DNA of 64,000 nt from contig OZ018408.1 in NCBI GenBank assembly GCA_963969595.1, positions 7,499,823 through 7,563,822 of the forward strand. The letters run 5' to 3'. This document shows, in pieces, positions 37,601-48,893 of this stretch. The position numbers and the translations under genes are program-made. Position 1 is the first letter of the stretch, and each line of letters opens with the position of its first letter. The notes below the pieces were generated by a model. That model was not told the DNA's origin and did not search any database. It was given only the letters and a program-made list of their open reading frames with translations. Source of the DNA: Neckera pumila. Its lineage: Eukaryota > Streptophyta > Bryopsida > Hypnales > Neckeraceae.

Positions 37601-38066
37601 GAAAAAAACACGGTACTCTTCGCTTGATGCTGTTGTGGCACGGTATTCACAAGAGTGCGACTTAAAATGCAGCATTTGTCAGGTACTTCATATTTAAATT
37701 TATCTACTAGCTTCTCTTCAATGCATTGGATTATAGATACAATTTTGGAACAGGTAAATTATTGGGGGTACTGAACCTTAGCATGACTAAGATGCTGGCC
37801 ATATCTTCCTTGTATGTAATCTTTATTGTCTTGAATATTGTCGGAGTCATTGTGACAGCTTCTTCGCTGTTGTTACTGTGACAATTCTTTCACTTTTGAG
37901 CTTATATTGATTCTAATGTTTCATTGTACTTTCTCAGGAGGAGTACGAAGAAGGTGATGAGTTAGGAAAGATTGAATGTGGGCATGGGTATCACTCACAC
38001 TGCATTGAGCAATGGCTTGTGCAAAAGAACCAGTGCCCTATTTGCAAAGCTGCTGCCCTCTCTTAG
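34615..38066 (+). CDS. RING-H2 E3 ubiquitin ligase, MBR/HIP1/RHG1A type
   Basis: The exons are 34615-36897, 37079-37129, 37262-37360, 37527-37682 and 37938-38066. All junctions are GT-AG and in phase 0, giving 905 residues. The last 47 residues are a canonical C3H2C3 RING-H2 finger: C859-x2-C, x14, C-x1-H-x2-H-x2-C, x10, C-x2-C, in the form CSICQEEYEEGD ... CGHGYHSHCIEQWL ... CPIC. Just upstream is the conserved block LDVDNMSYEELLALEERIGN, typical of plant MED25-binding RING-H2 proteins and their relatives HIP1 and RHG1A. The large first exon encodes a disordered Ser/Gly/Arg-rich region and a Pro/Ser-rich stretch at about 640-710. Family members recruit ubiquitin-conjugating enzymes and ubiquitinate nuclear or regulatory targets; the target here is unknown. 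The ATG is the first of a long in-frame exon. Confidence 0.92.
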
Positions 38067-38910
38067 ATGTGTTGGTGTGATGAATAATTAGGCTTATTAT
38101 TTGCCTCTTATCTTATGGACTTTATCTTAGTCATTTTGGGAGGGGTATAGCAAGCTCACAATGTTCTTGTGAACAAAGAGCAATGTTTCTATTTGCTCAA
38201 ATGTAATGCTGTTACATGGTATTGAGCCTGTGTTTTTCCTTGCATTAGTGTTGCATCATCGTCGCATTTGAAACTCACCCTTTCTAGATTGTAGGAGTAG
38301 GCCAAGTCGTCATTGTAAGCTTTGTCATGACAAGGTCTTCTAGTGTAGGCGTAGTATCACTTGTAAAATTCTGCTTTGTATATAGTTTTACTGGATTATC
38401 AAACGTTCTACATTATGTTCAATTTGTTCATTTTTATGGTTTGTCACGGAACAGCTTGTGAAGTTCTGAAAGTCGGAATGTCAGAAAGTTCGTTGAGCCA
38501 TTGTTATGAAGCTTCTAGAATTATTATAACAAGTGCATTCTAATTCTAGATTAAATTTAAATCTTTGTCACTTTTGCTGTGCATGAAGAATGGTCTTTAT
38601 TTTCTGACCATGAAAAAGGATGTCCCTGTGATTGCGGAGGAAGAGATTATTTGACCCTGAAAGCCCTTAGGCTTTTATTGACAAAACTATTTTGATGCAT
38701 TTGAAGAAATGATTTCTCCAATAATAGAATTAAAAATTATAACTTTACCCTGGACTGCCGGGCTGGTCACCTTGGAAATCATCCTTTTTCGGTTCTGGGA
38801 AAATCATTTGCTTAAAAAAAACCAAGAACACTCATTGGAGGTCAAATTGCTATGCAAGACCTCCCCTTTTCACATAAAATTCCAAGAGTGAACATGTGCA
38901 CTTTCTTCTT

Positions 38911-39050
38911 ACATAGAAGGATTCTTTGTACATCCATTGTGCACCTGTGTCCATTGTGTTTGAATGTAGAAGGATTCTCTATCACATAGAAGGATATTTT
39001 GTACATCCATTTTGTACGTGTGTCTTATGAAAAGGATTTTCTATCATCCA
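38911..39050. repeat. Two-copy tandem repeat, about 73 bp
   Basis: ACATAGAAGGATTCTTTGTA at 38911 recurs as ACATAGAAGGATATTTTGTA at 38984. Both are followed by CATCCATTGTG or CATCCATTTTG and a CTGTGTC or GTGTGTC segment. A third partial match (GTAGAAGGATTCTCTATCA) lies between them. Confidence 0.7.
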
Positions 39051-42000
39051 TAAGACACTTAGTATCCACAATGATGTTACAAGGTTAACCCTTAGAGGAC
39101 ATTTCAAGCCCAATGGGCATTTTGAAAGTCAAACCTAAATTTTCACATGTTTTTCATTTTAAGCTTAAATGATTTAAGCTTAGTAAAGAAAATATATATC
39201 CAATAGTCTACTTATTCAATTTGAACTTCTTTCAAAATTGTCCGTATAATGATACTAGATTTTGGTTGTATGAGTTTAACTCCTAAATGCCCAAGAGCTG
39301 TTTTGGGCTTCCTAGAATTTGCTCTAAATTGAACAAAATGCCAACATTTTGATAAGTTGTATCAATTTTTTTTGAATTGTAACCGTACAAATTCAAACTA
39401 GACATATTAGAGATCTCATAGGAAAAGAAAACCCAACAAAATCACTTACGGAGTGAAATATTATAATGTTTGACCATGAGGGTGCTAAAACTGCAAAGAT
39501 CTTTCAATCTTCTTTACACAAGTCAAATCTAAAAAGTTGGTGACCTAAAAAATATGAGGTTAAAGGGCCTAACTTGTATAACCCCAATCAATTTATGGCT
39601 TCTTAAAATCTACTCCACAATTTTTTTAAATGAATTTTCAATGTGATTTTTCTCCAAGATCTAATGTATTTGAGGCTCATTTCCAAGAGCTCTCAACACT
39701 ACACAAAGTCAAGATTGCAATGGGTACCCTTGTACAAAAATTTGAATAGAAAAATCACTATGATTTATTTTCAAGATTGGATTTTTGGTGCTAAAATTAG
39801 ACCTCAAGAAGAACTTTCTAAAAATATAAACTACTAAAAATAGCAATTTGGTACGATTTTATTTAACTTTAAAATTTTGCAAACACTAGATTTGGGTGCC
39901 TTGGGCATTTCGGGATTAATCCCTAAAGGACCAAGTTGTGTTTTTAGGCAATATAGATATTTTGGGCAACTCACTACTACTGGAGATTTTATTTTTTTTC
40001 TTTGAAATTTTCACAGAACATGTAGACAAAGAATAACTTTAAGGTCCAATAATTTTCATAACTTTTGACTACATGGTTAAAAATTTATTGCATGATATAG
40101 TTTGTTTTCCAACTCAAGCAGTTCGGGTAGATAGAAAAAAATCACTTTTTTCAAAAACAAAAAAATTTGAAATTGTTTTTCTCAAATTATATATAGGTCA
40201 TTCCATTTTGATTAATGGAATGAAATTTATGAGGAATTTTAGTTTGCGGATAGTTATAGACCCTTTACTCTAAAATAAACTTTGAAATTCTTTATTTAAT
40301 TCAATTTTCAATACTTTTTGAAAAAAATATAATCATAGGATGTAGATTGTTTACTATAACATTACAATTCCATAGTTAAATTCTTGACAATTTAGTATTT
40401 AAAATCATTCTCTACTTCTTTTGGCTTACTATTTTTTTCCTATATGTTGTACAATTCTAAATGATCTGAAATTTTTCAGGCGTGTAGTCAACTTGCTTGA
40501 AAAATGAATCCAAAGATAAAGCACCACCATTTGGACATTTTTTCATCCAAATGTGACCTTGTGAAGTGCAGTTGATTGGTTTTTTGCAAGGCCCAAAAGA
40601 ATATCTATTATGTATTCAAATAATTAAAACATCCATTCCAAGTTTAGGAATGAAAACCGTATAAATGGGAACTTGAACCTCGATGTCATCAGGGTATCAC
40701 CTTTTGACAATTCTATTATTTTTCAAGAGCATCCTTTGGGTGAATAAGTCTTAATTTTCACACATTGCATTGCAAAATGCCATGATCTGCCAAAATGAGT
40801 GCTTTAGATTCCAAGGCGTTTTTTTTAAATACAACATTTAGTACCTACCTACGAAAATAAAGAAATTTATAAATAGATTTGAATTGTTGAAAGTGAAAGT
40901 CCACTTACTTGTATTGTAGCATGTTAATCCTTAATGACCTAACCAATTATATAGGGTAAATCCAAAATTTTAGGCTTGTTGTTTTGGTGTAGGCAAGTTT
41001 AATTCTTTTGACCATTTAAAAATTATTTATAGGCAATATTGAAGGTCAACTATTGAAAGTTTTTATTATTTTAATTAAAAAAAGGTAAATATTTGATTTT
41101 TGAGAGGTCCTCAAAAGCATATACATCCTATTATTGGAAGAGAAAAAATTGTGAATTTTAGTCGATTTCTTGGGTTAGAGAAAAATTTAACAATTTCACT
41201 TGATTTGAGATACAAAAAATTGTACTTATCCATTAATTTGCTTTGAAGATGGTCCCAAGGGAAAGAGTAAAGTGTTTTCATGATTTTTACCATTGAAAAT
41301 TTAATCATGCAAGTGTTAATTTGGAGTTATTTGCAATTTTTATTTATAAAATAAATTGCATTTCAACAATTGAAGGTGGATTGTGTAATGAATTTGATAG
41401 CACTTCATTTGAATGCATTTTTTGGAAGTACATTTACGTGTGCTAAAGGTATATGCCCACTTGGACTTAAGGCAGTGGAGGAAGGACGCAGTTACAGTGC
41501 AAAATGATTGTGTGTTCAGACTTACGCAATTTGCGGAGAGCCAGGCCTAACTGGAGGTCCACTTGGAAGACAATGAGAGCGATGGTCAGTCAAAGGAGTT
41601 ATGACTCTTAGAAAGTGGTAACGTCATAGTTGGGAGATGTTTGACAAGAATAGAATAATGAGAAATGAAGATTTCAGAGCTGGAACTGTGGTGTTACATA
41701 ATCTTGTTCATTATGGCCTATTAGGAAAGAGCGGTTGTAGGATTGAAGACGCAATGAAAACAATAGAATACAATTTCTTTGAACCCCACATCCTATGAAC
41801 TAGCTTGTATGCAATTTAATATGTTACAACGTGATACATATCACCTTTACACCAACAAGTTACTTTTTCTTCCTGGATTTGCTATGTATTCATGATTTCA
41901 TGTTTGTCGATTGGTATAATGAATGTCCACCAAATCTCTCCGTCTTGAACAAGCTCGTGCATCCCTGTCCAGTGATTTTGCTATAGTGTGCTCCTTTGCA

Positions 42001-42148
42001 AGATTCCTGCAAAGCTTCGTAGTAACGTTTTACGATCTGGTGAGACTTCTTGAATTTGAAACAAACCATCCATGCACTATGCAATTTCATTATTTGAATG
42101 ACCTATATGGACGAAATGAATTTTTAAACTTCGAAAGGAACGTGCAAG
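39051..42148. other. AT-rich intergenic DNA, no gene recognised
   Basis: Mostly AT-rich. The interval 41460-41790 and the adjoining segment to 42090 are less AT-rich, and a 66-codon - strand frame (41890-42090) exists. No family match or splice-supported structure was found, so it is not called a gene. Confidence 0.5.
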
Positions 42149-43027
42149 GTACAGTCAGGTACCACTCATTTACAAACTGCCTGTTTGAGAAGTTCAAAGA
42201 TTTGTACATAATATATAAATCAAATTGGCATTATTTGTCCTACATAATTAATATCAAATTTTTACCCACTCTTAATCAAGCATACCAAATTTCAATTTCA
42301 AAAAAGCAAGATTGGATTTTTGGTAAATTTTTAAAATCAATTTTCATGATTTTACATAATATTTTATTGAAAACAATTGATGATGATTTTTCTTAATTCA
42401 ATTGTATAGATATGTAGAAACATGCATATGCACATTTTTCATATTGAAAATCACTCCCTTAAGTAACAAACAAATGAGCAATGAAGGGTTCAATGAAAAG
42501 TATTGTTTGACACAAACTTTGAAGAAATGGATACTGCTATACTTTAACTAGGTTTTGACAAAGTAATTGTACCACCATGCTTAAATGTTATAAAATTAGT
42601 TACCATATGAAAGGCAAATAGAAAAATCAAAATACAATATGAGATATCTTTTGTAAAAAAATTAGACCCTGTGACCTCATCATTGAAATCTCTATAGAAA
42701 AAACTATGGGACTTTTTTGGAGATACTTGTTTGAAGGGAAGATATGTGTATGGATATTTCCTACATATCTATGCAATTAAAATAAAAAATTTCATCACCA
42801 ATGTTTGTCAATGAATTAACTTATATTACCATGAAATTAATTAAAAAGACTCACCAAAAATGGAATTTTGGTTTTTTGAAAGTGAAATTTGGTATGCTTG
42901 ATTGCAATTGCGTAAAGATGCAATGATAATTATGCTGACCAAAATAAATAAAGTTTAATCCCCATTATACAAAAAAATTTGAATGGCTCATACATGCAAT
43001 TTGTAAATGAATGGTACCTCACTGCAC
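42149..43027. mobile_element. Fold-back element, 879 bp, long inverted arms
   Basis: The left end reads GTACAGTCAGGTACCACTCATTTACAAA; the reverse complement of the right end reads GTGCAGTGAGGTACCATTCATTTACAAA. Similarity between arms continues inward for at least 200 bp, for example ATCAAGCATACCAAATTTCA in both, followed by TTTCAAAAAA and a TTTTTGGT block. No coding capacity was seen. It belongs with the larger structure at 46904-48054, which shares the ATTCATTTACAAA end. Confidence 0.75.
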
Positions 43028-43249
43028 AGTGAGAGTGATGGAGAACTGATAGGAGTCCGGAAGTTATGGAACACAACTTGCAATGACAGACGCAAAAAGC
43101 GACAGTGAGTTTTTTTTACCTCTCTGTTTGTGTTGATTTCCATAACAATGAAATGGACCTACACACCACAAACACGCACTTTGATGCTCCAATAAGTGAA
43201 AATTTTCATTAATTTTCATGAGTTGAGACTTTGGATTCATAAAGGTACC

Positions 43250-44449
43250 GATGGTTTGTCACACCATACATCAGGACCACTGCTGCGTCATGGTGGGAGG
43301 ATTCCACGATCTGCACCTCTTGCAATTGTTGAACCCGTTGAAAACGCACGGAAGCACGCACGGAAGGACCGAGGGTTCGAATTGGAATTCCCAGGAAGTT
43401 TTGGTCCACATTCATACAAAATGGCAACTATTTCTTGCAAAATTTGATGCTATAGATGGTCGGGATCTCATGAATTCCGACGCCACAAAATGGGTGCGCA
43501 TTAGCATTGAGGTAATGCGAGCTGGTTGTTCTCCCTATCCTAGAGATGCTCCATCTTGTAGACAACAAGAAAGTAGAATCAACTGATCAACAATTACAAG
43601 TAAATCATTGATTTTTTTGCTTGCACTGGCATCATTGGCTATGCATATTGGGAGATGACTGCATCTAACAAGAAAGTCGAGGGACTTCCCCGATCCTATC
43701 TTGAAGAGGGTTTTTTTTTATATCCATGAATGGTTTGGCAAGTGGCCTAGCATGAATTTACTTCTCACCAGAGATTTATTTGCAGACGAAGACCAAAACT
43801 TTCAAGTGCCAAAAAATCATTGCGATGATCTGCAAGAGCAGCGCAAAAGTGAGCCAAAAACTAAAGACCCCATGGACCTTGCTAAAACTGTGACGCCAAA
43901 GATAACTAACAGAAGCTCCCAAAGTGCGTGCCTTGCGTTCCCCGACTGCTGCACATTGCTAATAAGTGCTGGCATTGACATGAAGAACAGTAGTCCCACG
44001 ACATCACCTATTCTATGACAATGGCACACTTTGCCTCCAAGAGAATGCCACACGTCACTAGCTCAAGTGATACTTCTGATTACCAACTTTGTTGTCAAAC
44101 AAGAAACACGGGAGTCTGCAGGAAAAGTGTGACAAGACATAGTTTGATTGCCGAAGTCACTCGAGCCAATGGTGCAGTTATGTCCGGCCAGATGAAGGAC
44201 ATGGCAGATGCAAGCATGGACTTGGAGCAATCAAAGATCAATATACAGCTCAAGCTTTTCAATGACCAAATGTTGTATCAACGTGAAAAAGACAGATGGC
44301 TGTATGACAATACAAAGATAGCAAATGAAACAACAAGGTTGGCAATACAAAAGGAGCCTGAAGTTGTGCATTGTTTGTCAACGCTATCTCAAGTGCTCAA
44401 CGTAGGCTTGCACCTGGCCAAGGGAAAAAAAACTATGATTGATCTATAG
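43250..44449 (+). pseudogene. Decayed Harbinger-type Myb/SANT-like protein gene
   Basis: PIF/Harbinger elements carry a Myb-like DNA-binding protein besides the transposase. Here the pieces lie in several frames: WNSQEVLVHIHTKWQLFLAK and DATKWVRISIEVMRAGCSPY at about 43390-43560, HEWFGKWPSMN and LFADEDQNF at about 43720-43805, and a C-terminal segment at 44130-44449 containing HSLIAEVTRANGAVMSGQMK and YQREKDRWLYDNTKIANETT. The first part resembles a trihelix/SANT domain, and the last part resembles the helical tail of these accessory proteins. Frameshifts and stops between the pieces mean it cannot be translated as one protein unless unusual introns are assumed. It faces the transposase remnant, tail to tail. 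Confidence 0.6.
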
Positions 44450-45152
44450 GCAGACTGTATAGCTGATGAAAATGAAGACATGCTGACCGCCCTACAGACC
44501 GACGTTGTCTCTGCTGTTACTTTTGGGCAGCCTAATGTAGTCCCGGATACATGATTCATACATTAAACATTACTGTACATTAGATCCGTGTCTACTAGTT
44601 TCACTAGTCCTGTTGCTAATACTGTACATGTTATCGGTTAGGCTTGTGATTTGCTTCCATGTAGCCTAGATCCTGCACATGACATGCTCATGTGTTAGGA
44701 ACCATTATTTTCTTGCTTGCTTGCATCTGTACCACATTATTTGGGATTTTTTCTGTAACATGTGTTGTAGTGTGAGATGCCCCCCCACTTCCCACCCCCA
44801 AAATAAAAAACAATTTTGAAAAACCACAAATGCGATATTCAATTCCCTTTGACATTCCACCTGCTTTGAGACATGTCCCCGTACAATACCTTCAATCCAG
44901 GCGAAGGTGAAATAGCCGCAGTGTTGAGCATCCATAATTTTGCTCATCACTTTCTTTCTTCATGAGAAGATAAGAATACGTTCTGCCATGTCTAGCAGAT
45001 ACGGTTATCCCACACAAGCACATGAACGGTTGACTACAACAGCAGACACTGAAAAAGCTTATAGTAATGAAAGCACATTACCTTAGATTTTAAACTGCCA
45101 TGTTCCACTAGAGCGCTAAGTACACCTCAAGGTCGCGGCACTTGGAGGCGAC

Positions 45153-46149
45153 CTACACCACCACATGATCATCACTAAGAGGCTCCACATCTTTAGGCAA
45201 TTCATTCTCTCTGTCAATTACCTTAGCTCTCAATCCCTCGTTGTGCAGCACTTGAAGAAACCAGTCCACATCGTCATGGGATTGTCCTAGAAGGACATTG
45301 TAGAGTATGGCACAAAACATGCTGACATCTGGCATGAACTTCACCTACAAATCTGACTTCTCCAAGAGCTCTCGGAAAGTCTATTTTAAAATGCCAAAAG
45401 CATTCTTTACAACCCCACGACCTTGGCTCAATTTCTTGTTGAACAATGACTGTGCTATTAGGAGGTTGCAAACACCTTGATCTGGCATTAGCAACCAAGG
45501 CATGAGAGGATAGCCTGCGTCTCCTATAAGAAAAGGGCTATCCTGAGTACCAAAGAAACTGTAGAAAGTTGACAGAAGTTGTCTGGCTGTATAGGACTTT
45601 CTACAGTTTCCTTGGTACTCAGGGTTCCTTGGAGGGCTGTGGAGCAACCCTCTAAAGGCCTGAAATTTTCTCTAATGAAACGACTCGCTACAAATTAGTA
45701 AATTGACACCCTGAATAAATTTAAACAAAGCACACACGACACGGACAACCACTGGAATGGCCAAATGGTACGTGGTGTTCTTTTTCTTCACCATTGGCTC
45801 TAGCAGTTGGGCCAAAGAGAAACAACGGATTTGGACATCCGAAAATTTTTTAACGAATGATCCTCGTTGTATCGGTCCATGAAAAAACAAAAAATTTATG
45901 CTGTTGATCTAGGTTTTATCCAGTAACCAAGTTCTGCATCAAACAAACAAAACACATTGCAAAGACAGAAGTAGTGTAGTGCAGCTTGTGTGAACATGTT
46001 GGAGTCAAAAGCAGAAGCCACTTCACTCTACCAAAGACTATCAAAGATGGAACTGCTATCCTCTTCAGGGTCTTCTCCCACTCCCAAATCCAAGGCTCAA
46101 TTTGTTGTGAGCAGGACAGCAGCAGGAGCAGCGCCAATGCGACAGACAT
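45153..46149 (-). pseudogene. PIF/Harbinger DDE transposase, decayed
   Basis: On the - strand, fragments in different frames follow the order of a Harbinger transposase. The segment at 45890-45672 contains KNTTYHLAIPVVVRVVCALF, matching the N-terminal TYRLAIPVEKRVA-like signature. The segment at 45647-45381 contains FLIGDAGYPLMPWLLMP (the second catalytic Asp region) and FNKKLSQGRGVVKNAFGILK (the third catalytic region). The segment at 45344-45153 contains VSMFCAILYNVLL, matching the conserved ACCILHN region. The section that should hold the first catalytic Asp is missing between the first two pieces. The catalytic Glu of the VVENAFG motif is Lys here. Stops separate the pieces. It is therefore a dead transposase. 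I could not find convincing terminal repeats for the whole element. Confidence 0.8.
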
Positions 46150-46601
46150 TAACTCAACAGATTATGTCCCGAAATCCATGGCAACAGTATTTGTGAAGGA
46201 AAGAAACTTATCAAATTATCGTCACTCTCAGGTTACAGACGACACTATGAACTATAAGCATGATAGCACGAACGCAGAAGAACATAGAAAACAATTTGAA
46301 AAAGGAGCAGTGTACTTTGAAGGGCGGGCACATTCACAAGCATTCTCAACTTTGAAAAGTGCGGGAAAAACAATCAAAATCAATGAGAAGTGGAAACAAA
46401 AACACAAAAAATATGAGGGCAGAGAAAATCCACCTATTTTGCACGGTTGTCCCTCCTGCTATGACAAGGAGGTGACAAGGACGCCTACCCATTCACAATT
46501 TTTGAAAGCAAAGCAAAACTGCAAAAGCATTGTGCGTTGTGGTTGCAATGAGTTTTAGCAAGTGAGGGAAGACTACAACAACACCTGAAGGCAATGTTAA
46601 G

Positions 46602-46830
46602 AAACCCGTGGTTTATATGATGTTTTATAATTTTACCAGACGAATTTTAGGTGATGTCAAATAAAACAACTTGTATTTTTATATCAGCAATAACATCCAA
46701 TGTCACATCTAGATGTTATATTGGATGTTATTATTGACATAAAATATCAATTATTCTATTTGATATCACCTAAATCTATGTACTAAAATTATAAAGCGTC
46801 ACATAAAACACGGTTTTTTTTATAGTGGCA
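46602..46830. mobile_element. Palindromic MITE, about 229 bp
   Basis: The two arms are reverse complements over most of their length, meeting near 46712 (CATCTAGATG). Paired landmarks are TTTATAATTTTA, TTTAGGTGATRTCAAATA and AATAACATCCAATRT. The right end carries CCACTATAAAAAAAACCGTG when read inward; the left end reads AAACCCGTG and lacks the outermost bases. No coding capacity. It lies immediately beside the Harbinger remnant, but its ends do not clearly relate to it. Confidence 0.85.
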
Positions 46831-46903
46831 CTCAGTGGTTAAATTTGATGCACACCAAAAAATACACTTTGGAATAGATTTTGTGTATGCAAATAGAATG
46901 TTT

Positions 46904-48054
46904 GTACTGCAAAGTTAGGGCCAATTCATTTACAAATTTTTGGATCCTATTGAGATTAGGACTTTGGTAGGCTTATGCATGTTTAAAAATGAATGGAATC
47001 TTGAATTGTAAATTGTATTGGAATCACACTTAAACCTACATCATCATCATTACAAATACACATGGAATTGACAATTTGTATTTAATGATATATATTAGAA
47101 ATGAACCTTCAAAATTGCTTTAGAGATACTTGATCCCAAACCTCTTGAATTGCTTGTATGATTTCTAGCTTGTTCTTCACCCCAATGCAAAAAATCTTTG
47201 ACTATCTTCCAAAGGTTCTTCATAAAATGGTAAATAGTTTATGAAAGAAATCCAAATTGTTGTACAATATTAAATTATTCATTTTTCACTTGTGATGAAG
47301 TTGAAGCATACTTTATTGCAATTCCAACGCAATTTGTAGTTGCCAAATTTTTTAGCATACTAGAGTTTCCTAAAGTTGCTGAACTTTCTAGTGAAACTTG
47401 ATTGAAAAATTTGTAAATGAATTGGACCTGATTGTATAGTACAGTCGGGTACAACAATCTTACAATTTTTTCAAGTCAATTTTCACTAGAAAGTTTATCA
47501 ACTTCAAAAAGCTCTAGCATGCTCAAAAATGATTTGATTCTGAAACCGAAAATTGCATTGGAACCGCAATGAAGTGCACTTTAGCTTCATAACAAGTGAA
47601 AAATGAATAATTGAAAACCATACAACAATTTGGATTCCTTCTATACACTACCTACTATTTTATAGAGATTCTTTGGAAGATAGTCACAGTTTTTTTGCAT
47701 TTAGTTGAAGCAGAAGAAAGAAATCATACAAGCAATTCAAGTGGTATGAGATCAAGTACCTCTAAAGCAATTGTGAAGGCTCATTTATAATGTGGACCAT
47801 TAGATATTAGTTATAATTTCCGCAAATGGTGGCAACACTAGATGGTAGATAGTGTATAGAATACATCAACCTTTTTGTATGATTTTCAATTACATATGTG
47901 TATTTGCAATGATGATAAAGTAGACTTGAGTGTTTTCCAACGCAATTTATGATTCGAAATCTCATTAATTTATTAGCATACATTGGCCTCCCAAAGTTCA
48001 CCAAATCTCAGCAGACTGCAAAAAATTGTAAGATCACTGTACCCGACTGTAAAG
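46904..48054. mobile_element. Nested fold-back structure, about 1.15 kb
   Basis: Two units of about 550-600 bp lie head to head around 47440-47455 (TACAGTCGGGTAC). Reading outward in both directions from the centre, the same landmarks appear: TTCACTAGAAAGTT, a CTCTAGYATGCT block, AAGTGAAAAATGAATAATT, ACAACAATTTGGAT, TTTGGAAGATAGTCA, then AATCATACAAGCAATTCAAG. Each unit is itself an imperfect hairpin: for example, CCAATTCATTTACAAATTTTT at the left end pairs with its complement at about 47403-47427. The right end is again CTGTACCCGACTGTA. No coding capacity. It is the same family as 42149-43027. Confidence 0.75.
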
Positions 48055-48893
48055 TGCTCAATTACATCATCCAGTTCAAAAGCATAGTGTGATAACAATC
48101 TTTTCTATATTTTCTAAAGAGTTTCAAAGTGTAAAAATGGGGTATAGGGTGTACAGTGTAGACTTGAGCAACCCTTGCAACATTGACTCATCACTCATGT
48201 ATTTAATACGGAGTATAAGATTAGAAAACCAATCCCAATATCTAAACATCCAGTTCAGATCTCCAAAAACAAGAACGTGAACAAATTCCACTGCATATAC
48301 TATAAATATGCACTAGTATCTCATTGTGGTATGACAAAGTACACACAAAGTACACATAAGTTAGCACATTATAATCACATTTTGTGTGTATATCGTGGCA
48401 TTTAGAGACCTTCCATAAACTTGAAATGCAACAGTTCTCATAGCAATTGCTGCAGTGCAAGCTTTCTAACATCCGCGCAAAGTTCTGGATCTGCACTGTT
48501 TTCACGGTCTTCAAAATTCCATGCTTGGAGTAACCAATTTTGGCTCCTCTGGGATCTAAGGAGAGAATAGAGCCAGGTCAGGATCATATGGGAGAGGCAC
48601 TTGAAGCAGACACACGAACTGAAATTCAGTCAAATTCTGAAATCAGTATTGACAGAAAAGTCTGCAGGAATTCAAACGATTAATCGTTAAATGACAGACT
48701 GGATTTCGCCTCCATTCCAGCATCAGAGGAATGCTCCAAAGGCAAGCTCGTCCTTTTCAGCCCAAAACATATCAGGTATCTCAGCTCAGGAATCGTAGAA
48801 ACCACATGAACATCATTAGACATGGATAGAGGAAGTGATAAAATGTGTAATTTCATAAACTACAGAATGCTGAAAGCCACGGGCAAATCTTAC

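Noticed and set aside
45986..46558. 190-codon + strand frame overlapping the transposase remnant
   Set aside because: No family resemblance, and the overlapping - strand fragments fit the transposase order. A chance frame is more likely.
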